A program made the position numbers and the translations under genes. Below, piece after piece: positions 35,813-44,445 of a DNA stretch of 64,000 nt (positions are counted from its first letter, which is position 1; the number at the start of each line of letters is the position of its first letter). A model generated the notes under the pieces. It ran no database searches and was not told the DNA's origin. It saw only the letters and a list, made by a program, of their open reading frames with translations. The DNA comes from Emcibacter sp. SYSU 3D8 (GTDB lineage: Bacteria > Pseudomonadota > Alphaproteobacteria > SMXS01), in assembly GCF_039655875.1 (NCBI RefSeq), contig NZ_JBBYXK010000002.1, forward strand, positions 434,001-498,000. Reading direction: 5' to 3'.

Positions 35813-36412
35813 TTACTGCGCCGGTTCCTTCACCTTCGGCTTCATCGCCATGTAGCGGGCCTTGTCCGTGTCGGTCGCCGGTTCGTGGCGGACGTCGCCC
35901 GGCGCTCCCATGGCGCGGGTCCAGGCGGCGAATTCAAGCATCATGCCGTCCGGGTCGAGGAAGTAGATGGACCGCACAAAGGTGGACGGCGTCAGCTCCA
36001 TGCTGGCCTGGGTCTCGGATTCGTCGTGGTTGACCACCGGCGTCACCTCGATGCCCGCCGCTTCCAGCTTTCTCTGGTATTCATCGATTCTTTCGGCGGG
36101 AACGTTGAACGCCAGATGGTTCATGGAGGCATGCGCCGAGGTCATCGAGCCCCTGCCGATCAGGTTGGCCGGATGGGTCACGCCCGGCACGGAGTCGGGC
36201 GCATCGGGAAACCAGAAGAACGCCAGCGCGTCGCCGTTGCCGATGTCGAAGAAAAAGTGCTGGCCGGAGCCATAGGGCAGATCGAGGGTCTTGATCAACG
36301 GCATGCCCAGCACGCCTGAATAGAACTCGACCGTGCGCTTCATGTCCCGGCACACCAGCGCCAGGTGATTGATGCCCATGATCTCGAACTTCTCGTTCTT
36401 CGGCACGGCCAT
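35813..36412 (-). CDS. VOC family protein (glyoxalase/extradiol dioxygenase fold)
   Basis: A 199-residue vicinal-oxygen-chelate protein. The first module has MGINHLALVCRDMKRTVEFYSGVLGMPLIKTLDLP, with metal-ligand His in NHLALV, and the second starts STHAHASMNHLAFNV-like (SAHASMNHLAFNVP) and ends SIYFLDPDGMMLEFAAW with the Glu ligand. The fold suits dioxygenases, glyoxalases and epimerases. GGGAG lies seven bases before the ATG. It is upstream of CMD and dehydrogenase genes on the same strand and 82 bp apart, so it probably belongs to the same catabolic group. The substrate is unknown. Confidence 0.85.
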   Translation of the reverse strand: MAVPKNEKFEIMGINHLALVCRDMKRTVEFYSGVLGMPLIKTLDLPYGSGQHFFFDIGNGDALAFFWFPDAPDSVPGVTHPANLIGRGSMTSAHASMNHLAFNVPAERIDEYQRKLEAAGIEVTPVVNHDESETQASMELTPSTFVRSIYFLDPDGMMLEFAAWTRAMGAPGDVRHEPATDTDKARYMAMKPKVKEPAQ

Positions 36413-36483
36413 TCCCGGTCTCCCGCCCGTTTCAAAACCCGAGCATCGTATAATTTTTCGCGGCGATTGGAAACGGAGGCTGC

Positions 36484-37230
36484 CTAGTCGCCCATCGCCT
36501 CCGCAAGTTCCTCAAGCGCGTCCGCGTTCTCGATGACCACATGGGCGGCGCCGTCGAGACTGATCACGCCGTCGTTTCTCAGCTTGGTGAAGGTTCGGCT
36601 GACCGTCTCGATGGTCAGGCCCAGATAATCGGCGATGTCCGAGCGGCTCATGGCCAGGTCGATGCGATCCTCCGACCCGCCGCAACGGCTGCCGTCCCGG
36701 TGCAGCCGCCACAGGAACGAGGCCAGCTTTTCGGCAGGCGACTTGCGCCCCAGCAACAGCATCTGCTCCTGCGCCTCGCTGAGTTCGTCGGCGGCAATGT
36801 CGAGCAGCCTTGTCTTCAGGTTGGGAAATTCGTCGAGCAGCGCCAGCAGCTTGCCGCGCGGGAAGCGGCAGACGCCGACCTTGCCGATGGCCTCGGCCGA
36901 ACAGGTATAGGCGCCGTGGCTCGACAGGCCCAGCATGTCGCCGGGAAACACGAAGCCGACCACCTGCCGCCGGCCGTTGGGAAGGAGCTTGACCAGGCGG
37001 ATCGCGCCTTGGGTGAGGTTGAAGATAAAGCGGGGTTCGTCGCCCTGCTCGAATATGGTCTGGCCGTCCTCGAAGCTGGTGGAAACGGTGATCGCCTCCA
37101 ACTGCTGGAGTTCCCAGTCATCGAGCGCGGCGCAGGCCGCCACGGTGCGCACCCCGCAGCGCGCGCACAGGCCGCCGCGCGGCACAAGGCGCAGTGGGGT
37201 CAGCCGCTCTCCGGGGAACTCCAACGCCAT
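36484..37230 (-). CDS. Crp/Fnr family regulator with FNR-type cysteines
   Basis: A 248-residue Crp/Fnr regulator. Residues 22, 25 and 33 are cysteines (CARCGVRTVAAC), and Cys110 lies in the beta-roll (AYTCSAEA), a four-Cys set matching the [4Fe-4S] ligands of FNR, although the spacing between the second and third Cys (7 residues) is longer than E. coli FNR (5). The cyclic-nucleotide-like roll spans about 40-150, and the HTH at 200-228 (SDIADYLGLTIETVSRTFTKL) has the E..SR recognition pattern of FNR proteins that bind TTGAT-N4-ATCAA sites. It is likely an oxygen-responsive regulator. It lies 10 bp downstream of the SCP2 gene on the same strand. Confidence 0.88.
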   Translation of the reverse strand: MALEFPGERLTPLRLVPRGGLCARCGVRTVAACAALDDWELQQLEAITVSTSFEDGQTIFEQGDEPRFIFNLTQGAIRLVKLLPNGRRQVVGFVFPGDMLGLSSHGAYTCSAEAIGKVGVCRFPRGKLLALLDEFPNLKTRLLDIAADELSEAQEQMLLLGRKSPAEKLASFLWRLHRDGSRCGGSEDRIDLAMSRSDIADYLGLTIETVSRTFTKLRNDGVISLDGAAHVVIENADALEELAEAMGD

Positions 37231-37240
37231 CGCCCCGGTC

Positions 37241-37546
37241 CTATTGCGACGTATAGGTGCCGAACGCCATGGCGCCCATCAGATCGCCTTCGACCTGCAA
37301 TTCGCCGGTCATGAAGGCCTGCTGGCCCTGCAGCTCGCCGCTGCGCAGCCGGCCGAAATTCTCGAGCGTGATGACCAGTGTGGTGTCGGCCTCGCCGTCT
37401 TCGTTCGAAACCGAGTTTGGCGCAGACTTAGCGTCGATGAATACCACGCCATCGTTTCCGAAGTTGAGCTTCAGGGTACGGCCAATGCCGCTGTCCTTGC
37501 CGTCGAACAGGCTTTTCATCGCCTGTGTTGCCTCGTCCAGTGTCAC
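37241..37546 (-). CDS. SCP2 sterol-carrier domain protein
   Basis: A 101-residue single-domain protein of the SCP2 fold, which binds lipids such as acyl-CoA or sterols. The pattern MTLDEATQAMKSLFDGK, IGRTLKLNFGNDGVVFIDAK, DTTLVITLENFGRLRSGEL and AFMTGELQVEGDLMGAMAFG is characteristic. The start is a GTG with GGGAGG five bases ahead. The Fnr-type regulator follows after 10 bp and the enoyl-CoA hydratase gene lies 71 bp upstream, so the genes may share a transcript tied to lipid or aromatic acyl-CoA metabolism. Confidence 0.83.
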   Translation of the reverse strand: MTLDEATQAMKSLFDGKDSGIGRTLKLNFGNDGVVFIDAKSAPNSVSNEDGEADTTLVITLENFGRLRSGELQGQQAFMTGELQVEGDLMGAMAFGTYTSQ

Positions 37547-37617
37547 TTGAGCCTCCCGCTCTATTTATGCCCTCTCAATATGTCTCTCAAAGTGGTTACA
37601 GCCAAGCGATACCGCAC

Positions 37618-38412
37618 TTACGAGCCGGTGAACCTGGCCTTGCGTTTCTCGACGAAGGAGTGGACCGCCTCGGCGTGGTCGTCGGCGACCTGCGTCATCA
37701 ACTCGTAGGCCATACCCGCATCGAACACGCCATGGGCCAGCTGCTTCAGGGCGATATTGGCCGATACCTTGGTCCAGCGAATCGCCTTGGTGGCGCCGTT
37801 CACCAGCTTGTCCGCCAGCGTGTCGACCGCCGCGTCCAGCCCGTCCGCGGGCACGGCACGGTTGATCAGGCCCATGCTGACCGCGTCCGCGGCCTCGATC
37901 AGATCGCCGGTCATCAGATAGTATTTGGCGCGGACATAGCCGATCAGCTGGGGCCAAAGCACCGCGCCGCCGTCGCCCGCCACCAGGCCGGCCCGCACAT
38001 GCGGGTCACCGATCCGGGCGGTGTCGGCGGCGATCACCATGTCGCAGCACAGCGCCAGCGTGGCGCCCAGGCCGATCGCGTCGCCGTTCATGCGGCAGAT
38101 CACCGGCTTTTCGCATTCCAGCAGGTTGAACACCACGCGCTTGGCCTCGTAGCTCGACAGCTTGCCCACGCTGCGGTCTTTCAGCCCCTCGAGCAGCCAG
38201 GGGAAATCGCCGCCCGCCGAGAATGCGCGTCCCGCGCCGGTCAGCACCACAACATCGACCTCGTCGTCATACATCACGTCGTCCCAGATGTGGGACAGCT
38301 CGTAATGCAGCCGCGCATTCACCGCGTTGAGCACGTCGGGCCGGTTCAGCGTGACCCGCAGCACCTTGTCCCGGCGCTCGATCAGCAGGTGTTGATAGGA
38401 CGAGTAATCCAT
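37618..38412 (-). CDS. Enoyl-CoA hydratase/isomerase family protein
   Basis: A 264-residue crotonase-fold protein. Motifs in order: VTLNRPDVLNAVN, VVVLTGAGRAFSAGGDF (oxyanion-hole region with SAGGD), CRMNGDAIGLGATLALCCDMVIAADTARIGDPH, RAGLVAGDGGAVLWPQLIG and an ADAVSMGLINRAVP segment. The conserved catalytic glutamate pair of hydratases is not clearly in place, so isomerase, decarboxylase or hydrolase activity is possible. AAAGGGGAGAAAG precedes the ATG at 38412, which is preferred over an upstream in-frame start. It is divergent from the Rieske gene at 38515 and shares its promoter region. Confidence 0.86.
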   Translation of the reverse strand: MDYSSYQHLLIERRDKVLRVTLNRPDVLNAVNARLHYELSHIWDDVMYDDEVDVVVLTGAGRAFSAGGDFPWLLEGLKDRSVGKLSSYEAKRVVFNLLECEKPVICRMNGDAIGLGATLALCCDMVIAADTARIGDPHVRAGLVAGDGGAVLWPQLIGYVRAKYYLMTGDLIEAADAVSMGLINRAVPADGLDAAVDTLADKLVNGATKAIRWTKVSANIALKQLAHGVFDAGMAYELMTQVADDHAEAVHSFVEKRKARFTGS

Positions 38413-38441
38413 CTTTCTCCCCTTTTCCGCGCCCCTGACTT

Positions 38442-38457
38442 CGCGACATGAGTCGCG
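38442..38457. promoter_or_regulatory. Operator-like dyad, enoyl-CoA hydratase / Rieske 1
   Basis: The dyad CGCGAC-ATGA-GTCGCG (6-bp arms, four-base centre) sits in the 102-bp divergent region between the enoyl-CoA hydratase and the first Rieske oxygenase. It is well placed for a dimeric regulator acting on both genes. No regulator gene is next to it, so the cognate protein is unknown. Confidence 0.35.
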
Positions 38458-38514
38458 CACCCCGCATTGTTGGCGTAAAACCTGCGGAAGTCATCGACGC
38501 TAAGGGGAAACGCG

Positions 38515-39900
38515 ATGAATGTGGAGACGCCCAAGACATTGCAGCCCGGCGAAGCGCGCTGTCCCGGCCCGAGCGCCCAGGACATCATCACCGCCGACGG
38601 TCAGGATGTCCCCGCGGTGCTGCGCGAGCAGTCCTATCGCTTTCTCGGCGATGCCGACGTTCCCACCGAGCGCTATACCAGCCGCGTCTTCCACGACCTG
38701 GAAGTGGCCAGGATGTGGACCAGGGTCTGGCAATTCGCCTGCCGCGAGGAGGAAATTTCCGAGCCGGGCGATTATGTGGAATACAGCATCGCCGATTACT
38801 CGTTCCTGGTGGTGCGCACCGACTCGGGCGCCATCAGGGCATACGTCAATTCCTGCCTGCACAGGGGAACCCAGCTTCGCCCTTCCGACTCGGCGGGGAC
38901 GGCGGCGCAGTTCCGCTGCCCGTTCCACGGCTGGACCTGGAATCTGGACGGATCATTGAAGGAAATCCCCTGCCGCTGGGACTTCCCCAAGGTCACCGAC
39001 GAGGGATTCAGATTGCCCGAGGTGAAGGTCGGCACCTGGGGCGGTTTCGTGTTCATCAATCCGGACGAGAACTGCCAGCCCTTCGAGGATTATCTGGGCG
39101 TGCTGCCCGAGCAGATGAAGATCTGGCCGCTGGAAGACCGCGCCATCGTCGCCAACGTCCGCAAGGTGATCCGCTGCAACTGGAAGGTGACCCAGGAAGC
39201 CTTCATGGAATCCTACCACGTGCTGGCGACGCATCCGCAGGCGCTGGCCTATCTGGGCGACGCCAATTCCCAGTACGACATCTGGGGCGACCACGTCAGC
39301 CGCCAGCTCAACACCCAGGCCGTCGCCAGCCCGCATCTGGGCGAGGTCAGCCAGCAGGTGATCGCCGACGCCATGCTGATGGATCTGGGCCACGCCGGCG
39401 AGGGCAACATGCTGAAGGTGCCCGACGGCATGACCGCGCGGCAGGTGATCGCGAAAGGCGTGCAGGAGTCGATCGGGCCGGCGCTGGGCACCGACCTGTC
39501 GCATCTGAGCATCAGCGAGACGCTCGACACCATCGAGTACTTCCTGTTCCCCAATTTCCACCCCTGGGCGAACATCACGGTGCCGCTGGTCTATCGTTTC
39601 CGGCCCAACGGCAACGATCCGGACAGCTCGATCATGGACGTCCTGATCATGCGGCCCTGCCCGAAGGACGGCCCGCGTCCCGACCCGGCGCCGCTGCACA
39701 TCCTGGGCGATGACGAGATGTTCTCGGACGCGCCGGAGCTGGGCGGACTTGGCCCCGTATTCGACCAGGACACGTCCAATCTGGAGCGGCTGCAGATCGG
39801 CTTGAAGGCGGCGCGCAAGCCGGGCATCACCCTCGGCAATTACCAGGAAGCGCGGGTGCGGCACATCCACCAGACGCTGGACAAATATCTGGCCGGGTAA
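38515..39900 (+). CDS. Rieske aromatic ring-hydroxylating oxygenase, alpha subunit 1
   Basis: A 461-residue alpha subunit. The Rieske [2Fe-2S] motif is Cys114-x-His116 and Cys135-x2-His138 (CLHRGTQL; CPFHGWTW); the catalytic mononuclear iron ligands follow in AFMESYHVLATH (His235, His240) with an Asp later. Such enzymes, with a ferredoxin and reductase, dioxygenate or demethylate aromatic and steroid-like substrates; here no beta subunit or electron-transfer gene is adjacent. It is closely related to the gene at 42999, aligning without gaps over the first 240 residues. AGGGGAAACGCG precedes the ATG. The substrate is unknown. Confidence 0.9.
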   Translation: MNVETPKTLQPGEARCPGPSAQDIITADGQDVPAVLREQSYRFLGDADVPTERYTSRVFHDLEVARMWTRVWQFACREEEISEPGDYVEYSIADYSFLVVRTDSGAIRAYVNSCLHRGTQLRPSDSAGTAAQFRCPFHGWTWNLDGSLKEIPCRWDFPKVTDEGFRLPEVKVGTWGGFVFINPDENCQPFEDYLGVLPEQMKIWPLEDRAIVANVRKVIRCNWKVTQEAFMESYHVLATHPQALAYLGDANSQYDIWGDHVSRQLNTQAVASPHLGEVSQQVIADAMLMDLGHAGEGNMLKVPDGMTARQVIAKGVQESIGPALGTDLSHLSISETLDTIEYFLFPNFHPWANITVPLVYRFRPNGNDPDSSIMDVLIMRPCPKDGPRPDPAPLHILGDDEMFSDAPELGGLGPVFDQDTSNLERLQIGLKAARKPGITLGNYQEARVRHIHQTLDKYLAG

Positions 39901-39909
39901 CGCCTTTCC

Positions 39910-40824
39910 CTACCGCAGCATGATCTCGGCGGCCCGCTCGCGGATGCGGGGCGCCGCAAAGTCGAGAAAGGCCCGCAGCTTCAGCGGCGCCATGCCCTGT
40001 CCCGCGTGGACCAGGTGGATCGGCATCGGGGCCGGCTCGAATTCGCTGAGGACGACAGCCAGCGCGCCGGAGGCGACGGGCGCTGCCGCCTGATACGACA
40101 GGACGCGCGTGACGCCCAGGCCCGCGACGGCCGCGTCGATGGCGGCTTCAGCCGTGTTGACCGACAGCCGGGGAATGACGGGAACCTGCGCGGCACCGCC
40201 TGATCGAGGACCGCCGAAAATCCATGAGGACGCCGGTGCGAGCCCATCGAAGCTGATGCACGACAGCGCCGACAGGTCTGCCGGCGTGGCGGGCGCGCCA
40301 TGGCTGGCGAAGTAGTCCGGACTGCCGCAGACGACCAGCCGCACCGCGCCGACGCGGGCCGCGACCAGTCCGCTGTCGGGCAGCGCGCCGATCCGCACGG
40401 CGAGATCGATATGATCGTCGATCAGGTGGGCATTCCGGTCGGACAGCGACAGGCGAATATTGATGTCCGGATAGGCGGCGAGAAAGGCCGTCACCACCGG
40501 CAGCACATGCAGCCGGCCGAACACGACCGGCGCGGTGACGACAAGGTCTCCCCGGGGCGCGCTGTATTCGCCCGAGGCGACCCTCTCGGCATCTCCCACC
40601 TGTTCCAGAATACGCCGGCACGCGGCCAGATAGGCCTGGCCCGTATCGGTCAAGGTGAGCTTCCGGGTCGAACGGATCAGGAGGCGCGCATTGAGGTGCG
40701 TTTCGAGCTCCGCCACCTTGCGGCTGACCGTCGGCAACGACGTGCCGAGCCGGCGCGCCGCTGCCGAGAAACTGCCGGTCTCGACGGCAGCGACGAGGAT
40801 GGACATGGCCTCTAATCGATCCAC
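39910..40824 (-). CDS. LysR family transcriptional regulator
   Basis: A 304-residue LysR-type regulator. The HTH is at the N-terminus (DRLEAMSILVAAVETGSFSAAARRLGTSLPTVSRKVAELE), followed by the linker helix (LNARLLIRSTRKLTLTDTGQAYLAACRRIL) and the two-lobed effector domain. A GTG at 40824 is chosen because the family begins MDRLEAM at this point; it avoids an upstream extension. It is divergent from an AhpD-like/PPOX/DUF1348 operon across 120 bp of AT-rich DNA and most likely controls it. The effector is unknown. Confidence 0.86.
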   Translation of the reverse strand: MDRLEAMSILVAAVETGSFSAAARRLGTSLPTVSRKVAELETHLNARLLIRSTRKLTLTDTGQAYLAACRRILEQVGDAERVASGEYSAPRGDLVVTAPVVFGRLHVLPVVTAFLAAYPDINIRLSLSDRNAHLIDDHIDLAVRIGALPDSGLVAARVGAVRLVVCGSPDYFASHGAPATPADLSALSCISFDGLAPASSWIFGGPRSGGAAQVPVIPRLSVNTAEAAIDAAVAGLGVTRVLSYQAAAPVASGALAVVLSEFEPAPMPIHLVHAGQGMAPLKLRAFLDFAAPRIRERAAEIMLR

Positions 40825-40944
40825 ACGATCATTCCATTTTTCGAGAAGGTGATTATACAAAAGTCTATATTATTGGAATTACCGAAACTGGATAGGGTTC
40901 TCCTGCCGCGCCGGAACCGGCGCAAATCCACAAGGAGAAAACCC

Positions 40945-41490
40945 ATGTCCCGCATCGCCATTCCATCCCGTGAAAATGCCCCCGACGCCGCCCAGCCCAT
41001 CCTGGACGCCATCGAAAAGCAGCTTGGCACCCTGCCGAACCTGTACCGCCTCGCCGCTTCGAGCCCGGCCGTCCTTGCCGGCCTGACCGGTCTTGGCGGC
41101 GCGCTGTCAAAGGCCCTGGACGTCAAGACCCGCGAGCGGATCGCGCTGGCGGTGGCGCAGGTGAACGGCTGCGATTATTGCCTGTCGGCCCACACCTATA
41201 TCGGCCGCAACATGGCCCGCCTGAGCGACGAGGAAATCGCCCTGAACCGCCAGGGCAGGTCCAGCGACCCCAAAGCCGATGCGGCCGTCCGCTTCGCCGC
41301 CAGCGTGGCCGAGACCCGGGGCCGCGTGTCCGACGTCGACCTGTCGGCCGTGAAACTGGCCGGGTTCGGCGACGCGCAGATCATCGAGATCGTGGCGATC
41401 GTGGCCGAGAACATGTTCACGAACCTGATCAACAATGTCGCCCGTACCGACATCGACTTCCCGGTCGTCCAGGCCGCGCAAGCAGCCTGA
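40945..41490 (+). CDS. AhpD-like carboxymuconolactone decarboxylase family protein
   Basis: A 181-residue protein with the AhpD alkylhydroperoxidase signature. The core is RERIALAVAQVNGCDYCLSAHTYIG, containing CxxC and the downstream His that make the peroxidatic centre; this contrasts with the single-Cys CMD protein at 35056. It probably reduces organic peroxides or acts in detoxification. AAGGAG precedes the ATG at 40945 by seven bases, so an upstream in-frame extension is rejected. It is the first gene of a tight three-gene operon with a PPOX protein and a DUF1348 protein, facing the LysR gene. Confidence 0.87.
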   Translation: MSRIAIPSRENAPDAAQPILDAIEKQLGTLPNLYRLAASSPAVLAGLTGLGGALSKALDVKTRERIALAVAQVNGCDYCLSAHTYIGRNMARLSDEEIALNRQGRSSDPKADAAVRFAASVAETRGRVSDVDLSAVKLAGFGDAQIIEIVAIVAENMFTNLINNVARTDIDFPVVQAAQAA

Positions 41491-41554
41491 TCGGCATACG
41501 GATACGGACCGGCAGCACCTGCCGGTCCGCCTGCCGCATAAGGAGAGCACGATC

Positions 41555-42184
41555 ATGGCCTACGGATTTCTGGACATCGCGGCGACGCCGAGTGTCCGCG
41601 AGGCACAGGCGGCCAATGGCAGCGCGGCGCTCTGGTCCGGCACGAAGGCACACCGCGCATTCGATCGCTTCACCGGGGTGGAGGAACAGTTCATCGCCGC
41701 CCGTGACAGCTTCTACATGGCCAGTGTCTCGGAAACCGGCTGGCCCTATGTCCAGCACCGCGGCGGGCCAAAAGGCTTTCTGCGCGTGCTCGACGACAAG
41801 ACGCTCGCATTCGCGGATTTTCGCGGCAACCGGCAATATATCAGCCTGGGCAATCTGACCGCGAACGACCGGGCCGCCCTGATTCTGATGGATTACCCGA
41901 ACCGCCGCCGGCTCAAGATCTACGCCAGGGCAGAGCAGCGCGGTATGGCCGCCGATCCGGCGCTGGCACAAGCGCTGGACCTGGGCAGTTACAAGGCGAA
42001 GCCCGAACGCGCCTTCCTGCTCCATCTGGAGGCCTTCGACTGGAACTGCCCGCAGCACATCACGCCGCGTTTCACCGAGGCGGAACTGGAGGCGGCGCTG
42101 GCGCCTGTCCGCGACCGCATGGAACAACTGGAATCGGAAAACGCCGCCCTTACCCGGGAACTGGCGGCCTTGAAGGGAGCATGA
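41555..42184 (+). CDS. Pyridoxamine 5'-phosphate oxidase family protein
   Basis: A 209-residue split-barrel flavoprotein-like protein. The FMN-binding region is around 45-110: [59 protein letters not shown], then [22 protein letters not shown]. The C-terminal helix [21 protein letters not shown] is a probable coiled coil. It may bind FMN and reduce or oxidise a small molecule; the exact reaction is unknown. TAAGGAGAG precedes the ATG. Its stop overlaps the start of the DUF1348 gene (ATGA), indicating translational coupling. Confidence 0.85.
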   Translation: MAYGFLDIAATPSVREAQAANGSAALWSGTKAHRAFDRFTGVEEQFIAARDSFYMASVSETGWPYVQHRGGPKGFLRVLDDKTLAFADFRGNRQYISLGNLTANDRAALILMDYPNRRRLKIYARAEQRGMAADPALAQALDLGSYKAKPERAFLLHLEAFDWNCPQHITPRFTEAELEAALAPVRDRMEQLESENAALTRELAALKGA

Positions 42185-42660
42185 CCATGCAGGACGACCA
42201 ACGCCCGCCGCTGCCGCCTTTCACCGCCGAGAGCGCCGCCCTGAAGGTGCGCCTTGCCGAGGATGGCTGGAACAGCCGCGATCCGTCCCGCGTGGCACTG
42301 GCCTATACGCCGGACAGCCGGTGGCGCAACCGGGCCGAATTCGTCGAGGGGCGCGCGGCGATAGAGGCATTCCTCACTCGCAAATGGACGCGGGAGATGG
42401 AGTACCGCCTGATCAAGGAATTGTGGGCCTTCACGGGCAACCGCATCGCCGTACGATTCGCCTATGAGTGGCGCGACGACAGCGGCCAATGGTACCGCAG
42501 CTATGGCAATGAAAACTGGGAGTTCGACGACCGCGGGCTGATGCAGTGGCGCATCGCCAGCATCAACGATGCGCCCATCGCCGCCGCAGCCCGCAGGTTC
42601 CACTGGCCTCAGGGCCGGCGTCCCGACGACCACCCGGGGTTGAGCGCGCTTGGATTCTGA
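42181..42660 (+). CDS. DUF1348 (SnoaL-like) protein
   Basis: A 159-residue protein of the DUF1348 family, with the NTF2/SnoaL-like alpha+beta cone fold. Typical segments are [68 protein letters not shown] and [27 protein letters not shown], which make the core recognisable. The role of the family is not established. It starts within the stop of the PPOX gene (ATGA at 42181); a second ATG at 42187 is possible. This gene is the end of the LysR-linked operon. Confidence 0.88.
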   Translation: MTMQDDQRPPLPPFTAESAALKVRLAEDGWNSRDPSRVALAYTPDSRWRNRAEFVEGRAAIEAFLTRKWTREMEYRLIKELWAFTGNRIAVRFAYEWRDDSGQWYRSYGNENWEFDDRGLMQWRIASINDAPIAAAARRFHWPQGRRPDDHPGLSALGF

Positions 42661-42998
42661 TTCTACCGGCCTTCCCGGGCAAGGTTTCGGTCGCCACGGT
42701 CCTCTTCTGGCGGTATAGTAAAAAGTCATTAACGCTTAATAATTGCTGCGCGCGTGCACACTGCGACGGTTGCCGGTAACGGGCAAAGCGTCTCCGCCGC
42801 CCCGATCTTGCACCGCCTGAAAAAAGGTGGGAAATTTCAGCCGCGTTGTCGCCAGCCTGACGGGTATTCCATTTGACGGCGCAAGGTCAAATATGGAACG
42901 TGTTCGGCAAGGGCCGTAGACAACGCGCAAAATCGCCCGGCCACGGTACGACCGGCAACCCGTCTGACACGTCGCCGCCGCGAAACGAGGAGCAGAGC
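42661..42998. other. Intergenic region before Rieske 2
   Basis: A 338-bp stretch separates the DUF1348 stop from the second Rieske gene. I see no supported gene in it. Apart from the strong dyad at 42871-42892 and the ribosome site GAGGAG before 42999, it shows AT-rich DNA at 42715-42745 that may hold a promoter. Confidence 0.4.
42871..42892. promoter_or_regulatory. Operator-like dyad upstream of Rieske 2
   Basis: ATTTGAC (42871-42877) and GTCAAAT (42886-42892) form a perfect 7-bp inverted repeat with an eight-base centre, flanked by TTCC on the left and GGAA on the right. The distance from the ATG is 107 bp, suitable for a promoter-proximal operator of a dimeric regulator. Its protein is not known; the TetR gene at 44660 is a candidate but its own dyad differs. 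Confidence 0.45.
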
Positions 42999-44393
42999 AT
43001 GAACATCGAGAACCCAAAGAAGCTGAAGCCCGGCGAGGCGCGCTCGGAAGCGATTTCGGTGCAGGAGTTGCTCGATCGCGAAAAGCTCGCCGTGCCGCCG
43101 GTGCTGCGCAAGAACTTCAACGTCCATATGGGCTCGGACCGGCTGCCGACATCGCGCTGGACCGACCCGGCCTTCGCCCGGCTCGAAATGGACAAGATGT
43201 GGACCAAGGTCTGGCAGTTCGCCTGCCGCGAGGAGCACATCCCGGAAGTGGGCGACTTTACCACCTACGAGATCGGCGAGTGGTCGTTCCTCGTCATCCG
43301 CATCGAGGCCGAGACCATCAAGGCCTACTGGAACGCCTGCCTGCACCGCGGCAACCAGCTGAAGCCGGAGGGCACCCACGGCAACGCCACCGAGCTGCGC
43401 TGCACCTTCCACGGCTTCACCTGGACCCTCGACGGCACGCTGAGCGACTTCCCCTGCCGCTGGGACTTCCCGCATATCGTCGACGCCGAATATCACCTGC
43501 CGGAAGTGAAGGTCGGCACCTGGGGCGGCTTCGTGTTCATCAACATGGATGAGAACGCCGACAGCCTGGAAAGCTTCCTGGGCGACCTGGTCCCGGAGTT
43601 CGAGCGCTGGGACTTCAAGAACAAATACGTCATGAATCACATCGCCAAGCGGGTGGACATGAACTGGAAGGTGGGCATCGAGGCCTTCGCCGAGAGCTTC
43701 CACGTGGTCGCCACCCATCCGCAGATCATGCCCTCGACCGCCGACGCCAACACCCAGTACGACGTCGATCCGAAGCTGAATTACAACCGCATGATTACCG
43801 CCATGGGCGTGCAGAGCCCGCACATTCCGCCGATGGAGGAGCAGGCCATCGTCGATTCCATGACGCCGCGCGCCTATCGCATGGGCATGGCCATGGACGA
43901 GTTCAAGGTGCCCGAAGGCATGACCGCGCGCCAGTACATGGCCGAGATGCGGCGCAAGCAGGTGGGCGATGCCAAGAACCGCGACTATTCGGACGCCACC
44001 GACAGCGAGATGCTGGATGCCATCCAGTACTGGGTGTTCCCGAACTTCTTCCCGTGGGGCGGCATGGGCACCAACATCACCTACCGCTTCCGCCCCGACG
44101 GGCTGAACCCGGATTCGGCGCTGATGGAGGTGTTCATTCTCAGCGATTACGACCTGAACGGCCCGCGTCCCGACCCGGCGCCCATGCGCCTGCTGGGCGA
44201 GGACGAGGAATGGATCGTCGCCGAAGACGAGATCGGCGGCCTCGCGGCCGTATTCCAGCAGGACATGCTCAACATGCCCAAGGTGCAGAAAGGCATGAAG
44301 TCGCTGAAACGCGGCGTGACGCTGGCGAATTACCAGGAAAGCCGGCTGCGCCACCTGCACTGGAAGATCGACGAATACATCAACGCCGAGTAA
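42999..44393 (+). CDS. Rieske aromatic ring-hydroxylating oxygenase, alpha subunit 2
   Basis: A 464-residue alpha subunit. The Rieske motif is Cys114-x-His116 and Cys135-x2-His138 (CLHRGNQL; CTFHGFTW), and the mononuclear iron site has ESFHVVATH (His235, His240). It shares the opening LKPGEAR with the paralog at 38515 and the same numbering, indicating duplication within the region. AACGAGGAG precedes the ATG by six bases, so the upstream in-frame extension is not used. No beta subunit, ferredoxin or reductase is adjacent. A dyad at 42871 and a terminator after the gene frame a single-gene transcript or one read into the 62-aa gene. Confidence 0.9.
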   Translation: MNIENPKKLKPGEARSEAISVQELLDREKLAVPPVLRKNFNVHMGSDRLPTSRWTDPAFARLEMDKMWTKVWQFACREEHIPEVGDFTTYEIGEWSFLVIRIEAETIKAYWNACLHRGNQLKPEGTHGNATELRCTFHGFTWTLDGTLSDFPCRWDFPHIVDAEYHLPEVKVGTWGGFVFINMDENADSLESFLGDLVPEFERWDFKNKYVMNHIAKRVDMNWKVGIEAFAESFHVVATHPQIMPSTADANTQYDVDPKLNYNRMITAMGVQSPHIPPMEEQAIVDSMTPRAYRMGMAMDEFKVPEGMTARQYMAEMRRKQVGDAKNRDYSDATDSEMLDAIQYWVFPNFFPWGGMGTNITYRFRPDGLNPDSALMEVFILSDYDLNGPRPDPAPMRLLGEDEEWIVAEDEIGGLAAVFQQDMLNMPKVQKGMKSLKRGVTLANYQESRLRHLHWKIDEYINAE

Positions 44394-44404
44394 CGCACGG
44401 TTCA

Positions 44405-44426
44405 GGACCCGGCTTCGGCCGGGTCC
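44405..44426 (+). terminator. GC-rich UUCG hairpin after Rieske 2
   Basis: A 9-bp perfect stem GGACCCGGC / GCCGGGTCC closed by the stable tetraloop TTCG lies 11 bp after the stop codon of the second Rieske gene and 20 bp before the 62-aa gene. It could attenuate or end the transcript; only TTCG, not a long T tract, follows. Confidence 0.55.
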
Positions 44427-44445
44427 TTCGATTCAGGAGAACAGC

